Notes: generated by a model from the letters alone, not told the origin. DNA of 35,172 bases from Dysgonamonadaceae bacterium (GCA_029975415.1 JARKPE010000135.1:1-35172), one strand, 5' to 3'; numbered from the stretch's first letter, positions 15,949 through 24,276 are shown. Translations and numbers: made by a program.

Positions 15949-17166
15949 TCACAAAACTCGGTCGATTAATTCCTTCCCAAAATTCACAAATTCGCTACGC
16001 TTGGAACGATCGGCAAATCCGTTCTCGTCCACAAAACCTCGCAAGCCTTGTTTTACCAAATGCTGATGGGCGGCAATTACGCATGCACCCTCGTAATTTA
16101 TTTTTTTCAATTTTTCAGAAAGCGGAATTCCATTTCGGGCCGAAAGCAAAATCGGCTCCATTGCCGGCGTATTGTGTTCACTTCCGAAAGTAACCACAAA
16201 GCCTTGATCATAAAGATATTCGGCATAATTTTCGAGTAAGTGCAAATCGTTTCGAGTCGAAATAAACTCTACCGAATGGAATCCTCTTTCGGTAAGTTGA
16301 CGAGACACGCGCTCCAAATCGTTTTCGAAATCGGTATAGTTGCCTTTTGCATCATCTGCCAGAAACGGATAAGCAGGAATTCCTCCTCCTGCCAGAATAA
16401 TATTACAAACCGATTTAACGGGAAGAAACGCTGTCGATTCTTCGGGAACAAATGCTGAGCCACCCGCCTTTAGCAAATTCGAACGAATCTCATTTTCCAC
16501 TCCGGCCCAATCTTCCACTGAAGATTTCAGCGGTTTTCCATCAAAAATCATCTCCAAAACCGATTGAATCTTACTTGCATCGTTTTGGCAATATTCATAT
16601 ACCTTCATCCTGAGAGCCTTTGCCAAATGTCGTTCGCGGATCAATCCTTTTGTCAACTCACAAGCAATCTGATCGAAATCGAGTAGGAATCCGATTTTTT
16701 TCTGTTCGAGCACTTCGTTGAGCTTGAAACACATCGCCTCCACCTGTCTGTTGGAAGCTTCACGAACGGTTTGCAATTGCGAAGCAAAAGGTTCTTCGAG
16801 GGAAAACGGTTGTCGCAAACCCTTACCACTTATGTAAGTACGACCCGGATTGGCCGGATCGTTCACACGCAAACCGGCTTTTTGATCATCCTCGTCCAAA
16901 GCGATAAATTCGATTCCGAAAAGCGGATATAACCTTCTTCTGCTACAGCCCTCATCCCACTCGTCATATCCTGCTGTCGAGTAAAAATCATTGATCCCGA
17001 CAACTTTCACATTTTCGGATGCAGCTCTGTCGAGCGCATCGTCGATATCGCGAAAAGCGCTGAAAGAATAGGGCGTATGAAGATGGGCATTCACATTGAC
17101 GACGGCTTCACTACTATCGCTTGAGAAAGTACTTTTAAAGAAATTATTTTTCAATTCCGTATTCAT
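15949..17166 (-). CDS. PHP-domain putative metal-dependent phosphoesterase
   Basis: The 405-residue cytosolic protein has the polymerase-and-histidinol-phosphatase fold. Visible metal-site elements are His28-Leu-His30 in NAHLHTPYSFSAF, Asn59-Asp60 in GINDFYST, Glu86 in FGIEFIAL, and the late GSEHNTP with His331. Residues at about 140-235 form a helical insertion not seen in small PHP phosphatases, so it is larger than histidinol phosphatase. Its position between the coiled-coil gene and the aldolase/dehydrogenase gene suggests that a phosphorylated sugar is the substrate, but no direct evidence fixes this. Repeats fill the gaps on both sides. Confidence 0.78.
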   Translation of the reverse strand: MNTELKNNFFKSTFSSDSSEAVVNVNAHLHTPYSFSAFRDIDDALDRAASENVKVVGINDFYSTAGYDEWDEGCSRRRLYPLFGIEFIALDEDDQKAGLRVNDPANPGRTYISGKGLRQPFSLEEPFASQLQTVREASNRQVEAMCFKLNEVLEQKKIGFLLDFDQIACELTKGLIRERHLAKALRMKVYEYCQNDASKIQSVLEMIFDGKPLKSSVEDWAGVENEIRSNLLKAGGSAFVPEESTAFLPVKSVCNIILAGGGIPAYPFLADDAKGNYTDFENDLERVSRQLTERGFHSVEFISTRNDLHLLENYAEYLYDQGFVVTFGSEHNTPAMEPILLSARNGIPLSEKLKKINYEGACVIAAHQHLVKQGLRGFVDENGFADRSKRSEFVNFGKELIDRVL

Positions 17167-17211
17167 TTTTTAATGTGTTGAGCGCTAGCTGAAATGTCAC
17201 TTTAAGGTCTT

Positions 17212-17261
17212 CTCATCATTTTTGTTGATTCGTTGATTTGTTGATTTGTTGATGTGATGAG
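17212..17261. repeat. TTTGTTGA octad array bounded by a 7-bp inverted repeat
   Basis: Four 8-base units (TTTGTTGA, TTCGTTGA, TTTGTTGA, TTTGTTGA) and a degenerate fifth (TGTGATGA) run from 17221 to 17260. CTCATCA at 17212-17218 and TGATGAG at 17255-17261 are perfect inverted copies that bound the array, so it could fold into a hairpin with the octads in its loop. It lies in the leader of the PHP gene. Confidence 0.8.
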
Positions 17262-17262
17262 G

Positions 17263-17330
17263 TGCCAATGTTAAGAATATGCCAATGCGACCTTTCCTTC
17301 TGATTTCCGACTTCTTCATTTCTCACTTCT
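17263..17330. repeat. TGCCAATG direct repeat followed by pyrimidine heptads
   Basis: TGCCAATG occurs at 17263-17270 and again at 17280-17287, with 9 bases between. From 17302 to 17330 come GATTTCC, GACTTCTT, CATTTCT and CACTTCT, a 7/8-base periodic series with consensus NAYTTCY that ends just before the stop codon of the coiled-coil gene. Together with the octad array, this gap is made almost wholly of short-unit repeats. Confidence 0.65.
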
Positions 17331-17331
17331 C

Positions 17332-18342
17332 TTATTCCTTCACCTTTTCGCGTTCAACAAACTGCGTTTTGCCGGCACTTTCGATAGCCTTCAAAGCAAT
17401 ATCTTTCACTGTTTTTTCCGAAACATCCACTTTGGACGATGCTTCTCTCAATTGCTGTTCCATTTCCTTTATTTTGGATTGAAGCGTCTGAATCTGATGA
17501 TCTTTCAGATTGATAATTCCTTCCACTTCTTTTTCGCGAAGCTCCTTTTCGTAAGCATAAACAGACTGTAATCTTTTCTCCGTTTCGGCTTGAGCTTTTT
17601 GAACAGCTTCAGCCAACTTCGTTTCAAAACTTTCAGCTTGAGCTCTAAGAGTAGCCAACTCGTTTTCACTCTCTTTCAACTGCTTTTCGCGCTCGGCAAC
17701 TTCCTTTTCGAATGCAATCTTCTGCTCCTTTAACTCGGCCTCCTGACGATTTTTCATCTGAAGGTATTCATCTTCTTCTTTTTTTCGCTTCTGTTGAGTG
17801 TTATAAGCATATTCTTCCTCTTCGCGGCGACGCATTTTGGCAAGATTTTCTTTTTCCGCCTTCAGCACAGCCTCATGCTCGGCCTTCTCTTTTTCCCATG
17901 CCGCACGGGTTTGTGCGATTTGCGAAGACAACTCCTCTTTTCGGGCAGCCATTTCCTGTTCGAATTGCTCTTTCTGCTCTTTCTGTGCCAAAAGGATAGC
18001 CGAAAGCGAATCGGCATTTACCGAGATGCCATACAGATCATCAAGTCGTTTTTCCTCAATTCGAATGGCATTTTGAATCGTTTCGAGTTTCTTACGCTCG
18101 TCAGCCAATTCTTTTTCGATAATTTCGAGTGCAGCGACAAATTCCGATTTAATTTTCGCAATTTGTGCTTCAATATCGCCTTCGGTCGTTTTGGTTGCCT
18201 TTTCTACCGTTTGCACATCCTGCTTTCGCTGTTGAACTTCTTTGGGATTGTCGTTCGATTTCTGCTCCACTTTTTTCAGCAGTTTTTCGTAAGCCTCCAA
18301 AATTTGAGCTTTCGTATTTTTTTCGGATACCGGCTGTTCCAT
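17332..18342 (-). CDS. Long coiled-coil protein of unknown function
   Basis: The 336-residue protein has no signal peptide and no membrane segment. It is very rich in Glu, Lys, Gln and Ala. Two long heptad-type coiled-coil regions (about 45-105 and 118-315) are interrupted near 104-115 by DLYGISVNADSLS, which may form a hinge. The C-terminal segment (SEKTVKDIALKAIESAGKTQF) is less charged and may be a small terminal helix pair. I do not recognise a named family. It follows the fused E1 gene by 98 bases in the same direction and may have its own -7 element. A structural or scaffolding role is inference; similarity to myosin-like proteins would come from the coiled coil alone. Confidence 0.75.
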   Translation of the reverse strand: MEQPVSEKNTKAQILEAYEKLLKKVEQKSNDNPKEVQQRKQDVQTVEKATKTTEGDIEAQIAKIKSEFVAALEIIEKELADERKKLETIQNAIRIEEKRLDDLYGISVNADSLSAILLAQKEQKEQFEQEMAARKEELSSQIAQTRAAWEKEKAEHEAVLKAEKENLAKMRRREEEEYAYNTQQKRKKEEDEYLQMKNRQEAELKEQKIAFEKEVAEREKQLKESENELATLRAQAESFETKLAEAVQKAQAETEKRLQSVYAYEKELREKEVEGIINLKDHQIQTLQSKIKEMEQQLREASSKVDVSEKTVKDIALKAIESAGKTQFVEREKVKE

Positions 18343-18407
18343 TTTTACATAAAATTTTAAGGGTGATACAATTACTTTTATTAATGTCCAGTTTTTTTGA
18401 ACTGTTA

Positions 18408-18415
18408 CAAAAGTA
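18408..18415 (-). promoter_or_regulatory. Candidate -7 element for the coiled-coil gene
   Basis: On the minus strand these bases read TACTTTTG, an exact TAnnTTTG match, 65 bases before the ATG at 18342. A -33 TTG at the right distance is not present (the nearest is 12 bases away), so support is partial. A 5-bp hairpin (CAGTT/AACTG, 18389-18404) lies just downstream. Confidence 0.35.
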
Positions 18416-18440
18416 ATATAAGTAATTCAAAATTATTCTT

Positions 18441-20900
18441 TTAGATTCCCTTTTTCGCTCTTCTTGCCATTTCACCATCGGTGAAGTTCTGCGACGGAAT
18501 ATATCCTTGGAGCGGCTGAATGCGCTGGTGAATCATATCGAGAAACCAACCGGGTTGCGGGAAAAAAGCCGTTTCGAGTTCGTGAGCCGGAGTGATCCAG
18601 TTGCGCGATCCCAATACACACACCGGAGCATCGAGATAATCGAAGCAGAGCGAACCGATATTCGCGGCTAGATCATTGAGGAACGAACCTCTTGCACATG
18701 CATCACTCGCGACTATTATTTTCCCTGTCTTTTTCACCGATTCGATTACTTTTTCATAATTAAAAGGAACCAACGACCGTGCGTCAATGACTTCAGCACT
18801 CATGCCATATTTTTCTTCCAGTTCTTTAGCTGCTGCCAATGCCTGATACAACGTATATCCGATCGTAAGAAAAGTGATATCTTTTCCTTCTTTTTTGATA
18901 TCGGGTTCGCCAATAGGTATTTCATAATATCCTTTGGGTACACCCCCCTGATGAAATTGCTCACCGATATCATAAATACGTTGACTTTCGAAGAATACAA
19001 CCGGATCGGTTCCCTGCAAGGCGGCATTCATCAGTCCTTTGGCATCGTAAGGTGTAGCGGGAAAACAAACTTTGATTCCCGGAATATGTGTCAAAAGTGA
19101 AGACCAATCCTGCGAATGTTGAGCGCCATATTTCGAACCGACTGATACGCGAACTACAACGGGCATTTTCAGCACATTCCCACTCATGGCCTGCCATTTG
19201 GGCAGTTGATTGAAAATTTCGTCGCCTGCGCGTCCCAGAAAATCGCAATACATCAGTTCTGGAATCACGCGACCACCACACATGGCATACCCAACGGCCG
19301 TCCCAATAATCGATGCCTCTGCAATAGGTGAATTGAAAAGCCGATGATATGGCAACGCCTCCGTCATTCCGGCATAAACGCCAAAAGCGCCGCCCCAATC
19401 ACGATTTTCTTCGCCGTAGGCGATAAGGGAGGCATCTTTATAAAACCGATCCATGATGGCTTCAAAAATAGCGTCACGCAACTGAAATTGCTTCATTTTA
19501 CTGTAAGGTTTGCCTTCGGCATCGAATGCAAAGCGTTCCTTAGTAGCAATTTTTTTCACACGCGAATTTTCTTCGAGCGGCATCAGAACTTCCGGTTTCG
19601 CATCAGAGAAAGAATCTACCGAGCCATTCGAAAACATCATGTCGCCAATTACCTCAGGATTTTTCAAACGGGGCGAAATATTGTCATCGATAGTTTTTAA
19701 AAATAACTCGTAAACAAGGGCTTTTACATCCTTCCATACATTATCCAAATCGTCTTGAGTAGCCACTCCGGCTTCGATCATCTGCTTGCCGAACGAAGCA
19801 ATGCAATCGTGCTTTTCCCAAGCCTCAACTTCTTCTTTAGTCCGATACGAAGAAGCATCCGAAGGCGAATGGCCGCTATAGCGATAAGTCAGTACATCGA
19901 GCAAGACTGGCCCGTTTTTGTCTTCAATGACTTTTCGTTTCCGTTTATAAGCATCAATCACAGCAAGCGGATTATACCCGTCCACGCGCTCGGCGTGCAT
20001 TTCTTCCGGATTAACACCTGCTCCAATCCGGGCTGCAATGCCATATCCCATCGTTTCGCCACAAGTTTGTCCGCCCATGCCATACTGATTGTTCATGATA
20101 TTGAAAATGATAGGCAATCCGCCTTTCATGTCGCCTTCCCAAAGCTGTTTGAACTGATCCATAGCCGAGAAAGTGATTCCTTCCCACACGGGGCCGCAAG
20201 CCAATGCGGCATCGCCGATATTGGCAACGACCAAGCCGGGTTTGCGATTAACTTTCTTAAACAGGGCTGCACCAACGGCAATATCGCCCGAACCACCTAC
20301 AATGGCATTGTTGGGATAAACGCCAAATGGCGTGAAAAATGCGTGCATCGATCCGCCCAAGCCCTTGTTGAATCCCGTCTCGCGCGCAAATATTTCGGCC
20401 AGCGTTCCATAAACCAAAAATCGACGAGCGAGCTCTTTTGTTGTTCCGTTGAAATCTTTTTGAACGATTTTCAAAATAGTTCCGTCGAAGAAATTCTCCA
20501 TGATTTGCACCAATTGCTCATCGTCGAGTTTGTGAATTGCCGACATCCCTTTTGCAAGAATTTCTCCATGCGAACGATGACTTCCAAAAATAAAATCTTC
20601 AACAGTAAGTGTCCAAGCCATGCCGACTGCTGCCGATTCCTGACCAATGGAAAGGTGTGCAGGTCCGGGATGGTTGTAGGGCGTTCCGTTATATTCGCCT
20701 TTGGTTTTGATGAGATTGATCATGGTTTCGAACTCGCGAATCAAAACCATATCATGATACATGGCCTTAAATTCGCCATCTGAAAAATTGTTTCGTTCAT
20801 CCTTCACCGTTTTTTGATACTGGTTGACAGGAATAGCTTGAAATTCGATAAATCCCGGTTGTCGTACTTGATTGGGATCGATAAATTCACTTTTTGGCAT
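18441..20900 (-). CDS. 2-oxoacid dehydrogenase E1 component, fused alpha and beta subunits
   Basis: Thiamine-diphosphate enzyme that decarboxylates a 2-oxoacid and passes the acyl group to the lipoyl arm of E2. The 819 residues hold an E1-alpha part (about 40-410) and an E1-beta part (about 460-815). The ThDP motif starts with GDAALACGPVWEG at 229-241 and ends with the Asn pair near 270-271 (NIMNNQYG). GSHRSHGE and GLGGSMH are typical of alpha. In the beta part YGEENRDWGGAFGVYAG and HSQDWSSLLTHIPG are typical. Such fusions are common in Bacteroidota. Whether pyruvate, a branched-chain 2-oxoacid or acetoin is the substrate cannot be decided by eye. E2 and E3 lie upstream, with a GxxExxY gene between E3 and E1. 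Confidence 0.93.
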   Translation of the reverse strand: MPKSEFIDPNQVRQPGFIEFQAIPVNQYQKTVKDERNNFSDGEFKAMYHDMVLIREFETMINLIKTKGEYNGTPYNHPGPAHLSIGQESAAVGMAWTLTVEDFIFGSHRSHGEILAKGMSAIHKLDDEQLVQIMENFFDGTILKIVQKDFNGTTKELARRFLVYGTLAEIFARETGFNKGLGGSMHAFFTPFGVYPNNAIVGGSGDIAVGAALFKKVNRKPGLVVANIGDAALACGPVWEGITFSAMDQFKQLWEGDMKGGLPIIFNIMNNQYGMGGQTCGETMGYGIAARIGAGVNPEEMHAERVDGYNPLAVIDAYKRKRKVIEDKNGPVLLDVLTYRYSGHSPSDASSYRTKEEVEAWEKHDCIASFGKQMIEAGVATQDDLDNVWKDVKALVYELFLKTIDDNISPRLKNPEVIGDMMFSNGSVDSFSDAKPEVLMPLEENSRVKKIATKERFAFDAEGKPYSKMKQFQLRDAIFEAIMDRFYKDASLIAYGEENRDWGGAFGVYAGMTEALPYHRLFNSPIAEASIIGTAVGYAMCGGRVIPELMYCDFLGRAGDEIFNQLPKWQAMSGNVLKMPVVVRVSVGSKYGAQHSQDWSSLLTHIPGIKVCFPATPYDAKGLMNAALQGTDPVVFFESQRIYDIGEQFHQGGVPKGYYEIPIGEPDIKKEGKDITFLTIGYTLYQALAAAKELEEKYGMSAEVIDARSLVPFNYEKVIESVKKTGKIIVASDACARGSFLNDLAANIGSLCFDYLDAPVCVLGSRNWITPAHELETAFFPQPGWFLDMIHQRIQPLQGYIPSQNFTDGEMARRAKKGI

Positions 20901-20933
20901 GATGTCTGAACTATGATTTATTTGATTAATTGA

Positions 20934-21347
20934 TTATTTTGACAAATTTGGTATATATTTTTTGTTCGTCAATCTTTTAAAATTTAAACTCCGCTCTCCA
21001 AAATTAATCAGTAAGCCGATTTCTAAATTATATGCTTCCAAATAATTTATTGCTTGAGCGAGATGAACATCTTCCAATTTGATGACAGCTTTTATCTCAA
21101 CTGAAATTACATTTTCTACCAAGAAATCGACACGTCTTAACCCTACTTGTATTCCCTTGTAAAGAACGGGCATATCAAACTCTCGATAGAATTGTAATCC
21201 ATTCAATTCAAACTCATATTCCAATGCACGCTGATAAATCACTTCTTGAAAGCCATTCCCCAAATATTTATGTACTTCCAATGCACATCCAATAATTCGA
21301 GAAGTGAGTTTGGAATATTTGTATTCTGTTTTAATTGTTGAGCTCAA
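20934..21347 (-). CDS. GxxExxY protein (PD-(D/E)XK-like fold)
   Basis: The 137-residue protein has the family motif in LGNGFQEVIYQRAL (Gly-x-x-Glu-x-x-Tyr) near 29-42. RRVDFLVENVISVEIKA follows, an Asp...Glu-x-Lys arrangement like a PD-(D/E)XK nuclease core. LAQAINYLEAYNLEIGLLINFGERSLNFKRL is the usual C-terminal part. The start is TTG at 21347; no in-frame ATG is closer. The function is unknown. It sits alone between E3 and E1 of the dehydrogenase complex in the same direction, as such genes often do, and has no evident link to that complex. Confidence 0.87.
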   Translation of the reverse strand: MSSTIKTEYKYSKLTSRIIGCALEVHKYLGNGFQEVIYQRALEYEFELNGLQFYREFDMPVLYKGIQVGLRRVDFLVENVISVEIKAVIKLEDVHLAQAINYLEAYNLEIGLLINFGERSLNFKRLTNKKYIPNLSK

Positions 21348-21424
21348 GATGCAATCAATCTAAAAAATGATTATACTGAAAACGATGTTGCGATTTAATC
21401 ATAAGAATCATTTGATCAGCAAAA

Positions 21425-22783
21425 TCATAGTTCTGACGTGATTGTTTCCTTGATTATCTCGCTAACGGTTGGATGCGGAAAAACAACTTCCTGTAATTCT
21501 TTTACGGTCATTTCCTGTTCGATAGCCATGCAAGCGCCATAAATGATTTCGCTCGATGGATTTCCTAATAAATGCACCCCGATAACTTCGCCGTATTTTT
21601 CTCCAACCAGCACCTTGCAAAGACCGTTGCCTCCTTCATTTTCGGCTACGAAACGTCCGGCATAAGACATCGGAAGTTTGGCAACCTTGTAGGCAATGCC
21701 TTTGGCTTTGGCGGATTCTTCGGTTTCGCCCACGCCTGCTACTTCGGGATTGGTGTAAACCACGCCGGGAATGGCGTTGTAACGCATCCTGTCCTGACGT
21801 CCGACAAGATTATTGACCACCACCTCCCCTTCGCGACTTGCCGTATGAGCCAACAGCGAAAAACCTGTAACATCCCCGGCTGCAAAAACTCCGGGCACAT
21901 TCGTGCGCATTTTCTCGTCGGTCTTGATGCCGCCTCTGTTCAGTTCCACGTTCAGATTTTCCAATCCGAATCCTTGTATTACGGGACGACGGCCGACACT
22001 TAGAAGAATTTTTTCTCCTTCAACCGTTTGTGTTTTGCCTTCTTTTTCGAAAACCACTTTATGTCCGTCCACCTGCACCACTTTCGCATTCAGATGGAAA
22101 TCAATTCCTTTTTTGGCATAAATATCGCGAAGCATCGCCGAAATCTCGAAATCGAGACCACCCAATATTTCGGGCAACATTTCTACAATCGTAACTTTCG
22201 TTCCCAAACTGTTGAAAAAACTAGCAAATTCCATTCCGATAACGCCTCCGCCGATCACAACGAGCGATTTTGGCTGCTGTTTCAGTTCGAGTATCTCCCG
22301 ATTGGTAACCACGACGTCACCCGCTTCCTTTAGGCCGGGAATAGGAGGCACGGCTGCCTCGGAACCGGTGCAAATCAGCAGATTTTTACCTTTATAGATA
22401 TTGCCATTGCAGGAAACTTCTATCCCGTCTTGTCCACGACCGACTATTGTGGCAGCGCCTTCGATAACAGTTACTTGATTGGCTGTCATTTTACTTTTGA
22501 CGCCTGCAACCAGTTTTCGTACTACTTTATTTTTCCGGCTGATGATCTTTTCGTAATCATATCCAACATTTTCGGTCTGTATGCCATATTTATCTGCATG
22601 CAATGCGTTTTCGTAGGTTTTTGCACTGTAGAGCAAAGTTTTTGTGGGAATACAACCTTCATTGAGGCACACTCCGCCCAAGGCCTTTTTTTCGAAAAGC
22701 GTAACAGACAATCCATGATGTCCTGCTCTTTCAGCCGCCACATATCCTGCCGGGCCGCCGCCGATAATTAATAAATCTGTCAT
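21425..22783 (-). CDS. lpdA: Dihydrolipoamide dehydrogenase (E3)
   Basis: FAD flavoprotein of 452 residues that reoxidises the E2 lipoyl arm with NAD. It has the FAD motif IGGGPAGYVAAERAG near 7-21, the redox-active pair Cys39/Cys44 in GGVCLNEGCIPTK, the NAD motif VVIGGGVIGMEFASFF in the middle, the second FAD contact FAAGDVTGFSLLAH, and the C-terminal His437/Glu442 dyad in HPTVSEI. I chose ATG at 22783; an upstream TTG at 22795 would add four residues. The gap to the E2 stop is then 13 bases, so E2 and E3 are tightly coupled. Confidence 0.95.
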   Translation of the reverse strand: MTDLLIIGGGPAGYVAAERAGHHGLSVTLFEKKALGGVCLNEGCIPTKTLLYSAKTYENALHADKYGIQTENVGYDYEKIISRKNKVVRKLVAGVKSKMTANQVTVIEGAATIVGRGQDGIEVSCNGNIYKGKNLLICTGSEAAVPPIPGLKEAGDVVVTNREILELKQQPKSLVVIGGGVIGMEFASFFNSLGTKVTIVEMLPEILGGLDFEISAMLRDIYAKKGIDFHLNAKVVQVDGHKVVFEKEGKTQTVEGEKILLSVGRRPVIQGFGLENLNVELNRGGIKTDEKMRTNVPGVFAAGDVTGFSLLAHTASREGEVVVNNLVGRQDRMRYNAIPGVVYTNPEVAGVGETEESAKAKGIAYKVAKLPMSYAGRFVAENEGGNGLCKVLVGEKYGEVIGVHLLGNPSSEIIYGACMAIEQEMTVKELQEVVFPHPTVSEIIKETITSEL

Positions 22784-22796
22784 AAGGTGTTTCAAT

Positions 22797-24137
22797 TTAA
22801 AAAAGTTCGATTTCGAGATTTTCTATTTCCACCGCAATTTGTTTTAAAAAGCGTGTAGCCTCGCCCCCGTCAATCGAACGATGATCATAGGTGAGGCTCA
22901 ATCCGATGTATGGGACAAATCCATAAACTCCATCTCCCAGATCTTTCGGGCGAGGCACAATTGTATTCACTCCCAAAATTGCCGATTGAGGCAAATTGAT
23001 GATTGGCGTAAAAATCTCTACACCATAATTTCCCAAATTGGATACGGTAAACGTACCCGCCTCTGATGAAAGAATCTCGGGATTCACATTCCCTTTTCGA
23101 CATAAAGCTGCCACTTCCTTAAGCTGGCTTGCCAATCCGATAATGGACAAGTCGTCGGCATTGCGCACCACCGGGACCATCAATCCCCGATCGGTATCGA
23201 CCGCCAAACCGAGGTGAATTTTCTTGAAATATCGAATGCTGTCGCCCAGAAAATGTGAATTTACATTCGGAAATTTTTGCAAAGCCTTGATCACGGCAAA
23301 GCAGACAAAATCGTTCAACGTGATATTCACCTGCAATTGTCCGCTCTCGTAGGCAGCTTTTGCCTTTTTGCGAAGTTGGAGAATGCGTCGGGCATCGGCA
23401 CCCAAATGATGCGTCAACTGAGCAGAATTTTGAAGTGAAGCCTGCATCGATTTTGCAATTAGCTTGCGGATATTAGGCAATTTTCGATCTTCGTAATCCA
23501 AGCCATAAAATGCATTTGTCGGAGCTGATAAATCTACCGATTTTGCCATTCCATTTAATCCGCTTCCCGATGTAGTTGGTTGCAAACCTTCTTCCGAAGC
23601 AAGTTTTTTTGCCAACGGTGTCAATTTGGGACGATTTTCGAGTGCAGCCCGAACATCTTTTTCGATAATACGACCATTAGGTCCCGAACCTGCAAGAGCA
23701 GACGTTTCGATTGCTTCTTTCTCGGCCAGATGTTTGGCTCGCGGTGAAATCGGAGCATTATTCTTTGATTGAGGTTCTGTAAGAGTAGGTTGTGCGGGAG
23801 AACTCTTGACCTCGGCAACAGATTGTTGCGTTTTGATTTCGGGTTCTTCCTTTACCGATTCCGAAATATGGGTTTGTGCAAGCAAATCGGAATAATTTTC
23901 ACCGGGTTCACCGATAATCATCACGTTTCGCAACACGGGAACTTCGTTTCCCTCACTATAAAAGCATTCGAGAACAGTTCCGTCTTGCGGTGACACTTCC
24001 TCAAAAGAAGCCTTATCGGTTTCGTAAGAAAAGATAACTTCTCCTTTTTTTAATTTATCGCCTTTTTTCTTGATTTCTGCAATAATACAAGATTCAACCG
24101 ATTGCCCTTGTTTGGGCATAATAATCGATACAGCCAT
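22797..24137 (-). CDS. 2-oxoacid dehydrogenase E2 (dihydrolipoyl acyltransferase)
   Basis: Core of the dehydrogenase complex, 446 residues. One lipoyl domain (1-80) carries Lys42 in ETDKAS. A linker rich in Pro, Ser and Gln follows. The E3/E1-binding domain is at about 129-166 (PRAKHLAEKEAIETS...GRIIEKDV). A second, similar segment at about 171-203 (TPLAKKLASEEGLQPTTSGSG...) looks like a degenerate extra binding domain. The acyltransferase domain ends in DHRSIDGG at 418-425, with the catalytic His419 and Asp423. It is the first gene of the minus-strand run and diverges from rhaB. Acetyl-CoA formation from pyruvate is likely but not proved. Confidence 0.93.
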   Translation of the reverse strand: MAVSIIMPKQGQSVESCIIAEIKKKGDKLKKGEVIFSYETDKASFEEVSPQDGTVLECFYSEGNEVPVLRNVMIIGEPGENYSDLLAQTHISESVKEEPEIKTQQSVAEVKSSPAQPTLTEPQSKNNAPISPRAKHLAEKEAIETSALAGSGPNGRIIEKDVRAALENRPKLTPLAKKLASEEGLQPTTSGSGLNGMAKSVDLSAPTNAFYGLDYEDRKLPNIRKLIAKSMQASLQNSAQLTHHLGADARRILQLRKKAKAAYESGQLQVNITLNDFVCFAVIKALQKFPNVNSHFLGDSIRYFKKIHLGLAVDTDRGLMVPVVRNADDLSIIGLASQLKEVAALCRKGNVNPEILSSEAGTFTVSNLGNYGVEIFTPIINLPQSAILGVNTIVPRPKDLGDGVYGFVPYIGLSLTYDHRSIDGGEATRFLKQIAVEIENLEIELF

Positions 24138-24229
24138 TCATTTATGATTTAAGTCGTTATACTTATTTTTCAATATCAAAACACTGAAGAAGATTTTTTT
24201 ACGATATGTGAAAAAAGACTTTACGAGTG

Positions 24230-24255
24230 TTTTGACGCAGATTTTTGACACAGAT
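24230..24255. repeat. 13-base tandem duplication
   Basis: TTTTGACGCAGAT (24230-24242) is followed at once by TTTTGACACAGAT (24243-24255), one mismatch. The ACGCAGAT/ACACAGAT style resembles a dispersed intergenic repeat I recall from other bacterial genomes. It lies in the predicted E2 leader. Confidence 0.7.
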
Positions 24256-24276
24256 ATTAATTCTGTTTAGTGATTA

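Noticed and set aside
17794-18360. 188-codon plus-strand ORF opposite the coiled-coil gene
   Set aside because: Its Phe/Leu-rich sequence is the complement of Glu/Lys/Gln-rich codons, so it is a shadow and not a membrane protein.
19755-20783. Long 342-codon plus-strand ORF opposite the fused E1 gene
   Set aside because: It is antisense to a clearly real gene, has no recognisable domain, and arises from the codon usage of the opposite strand.
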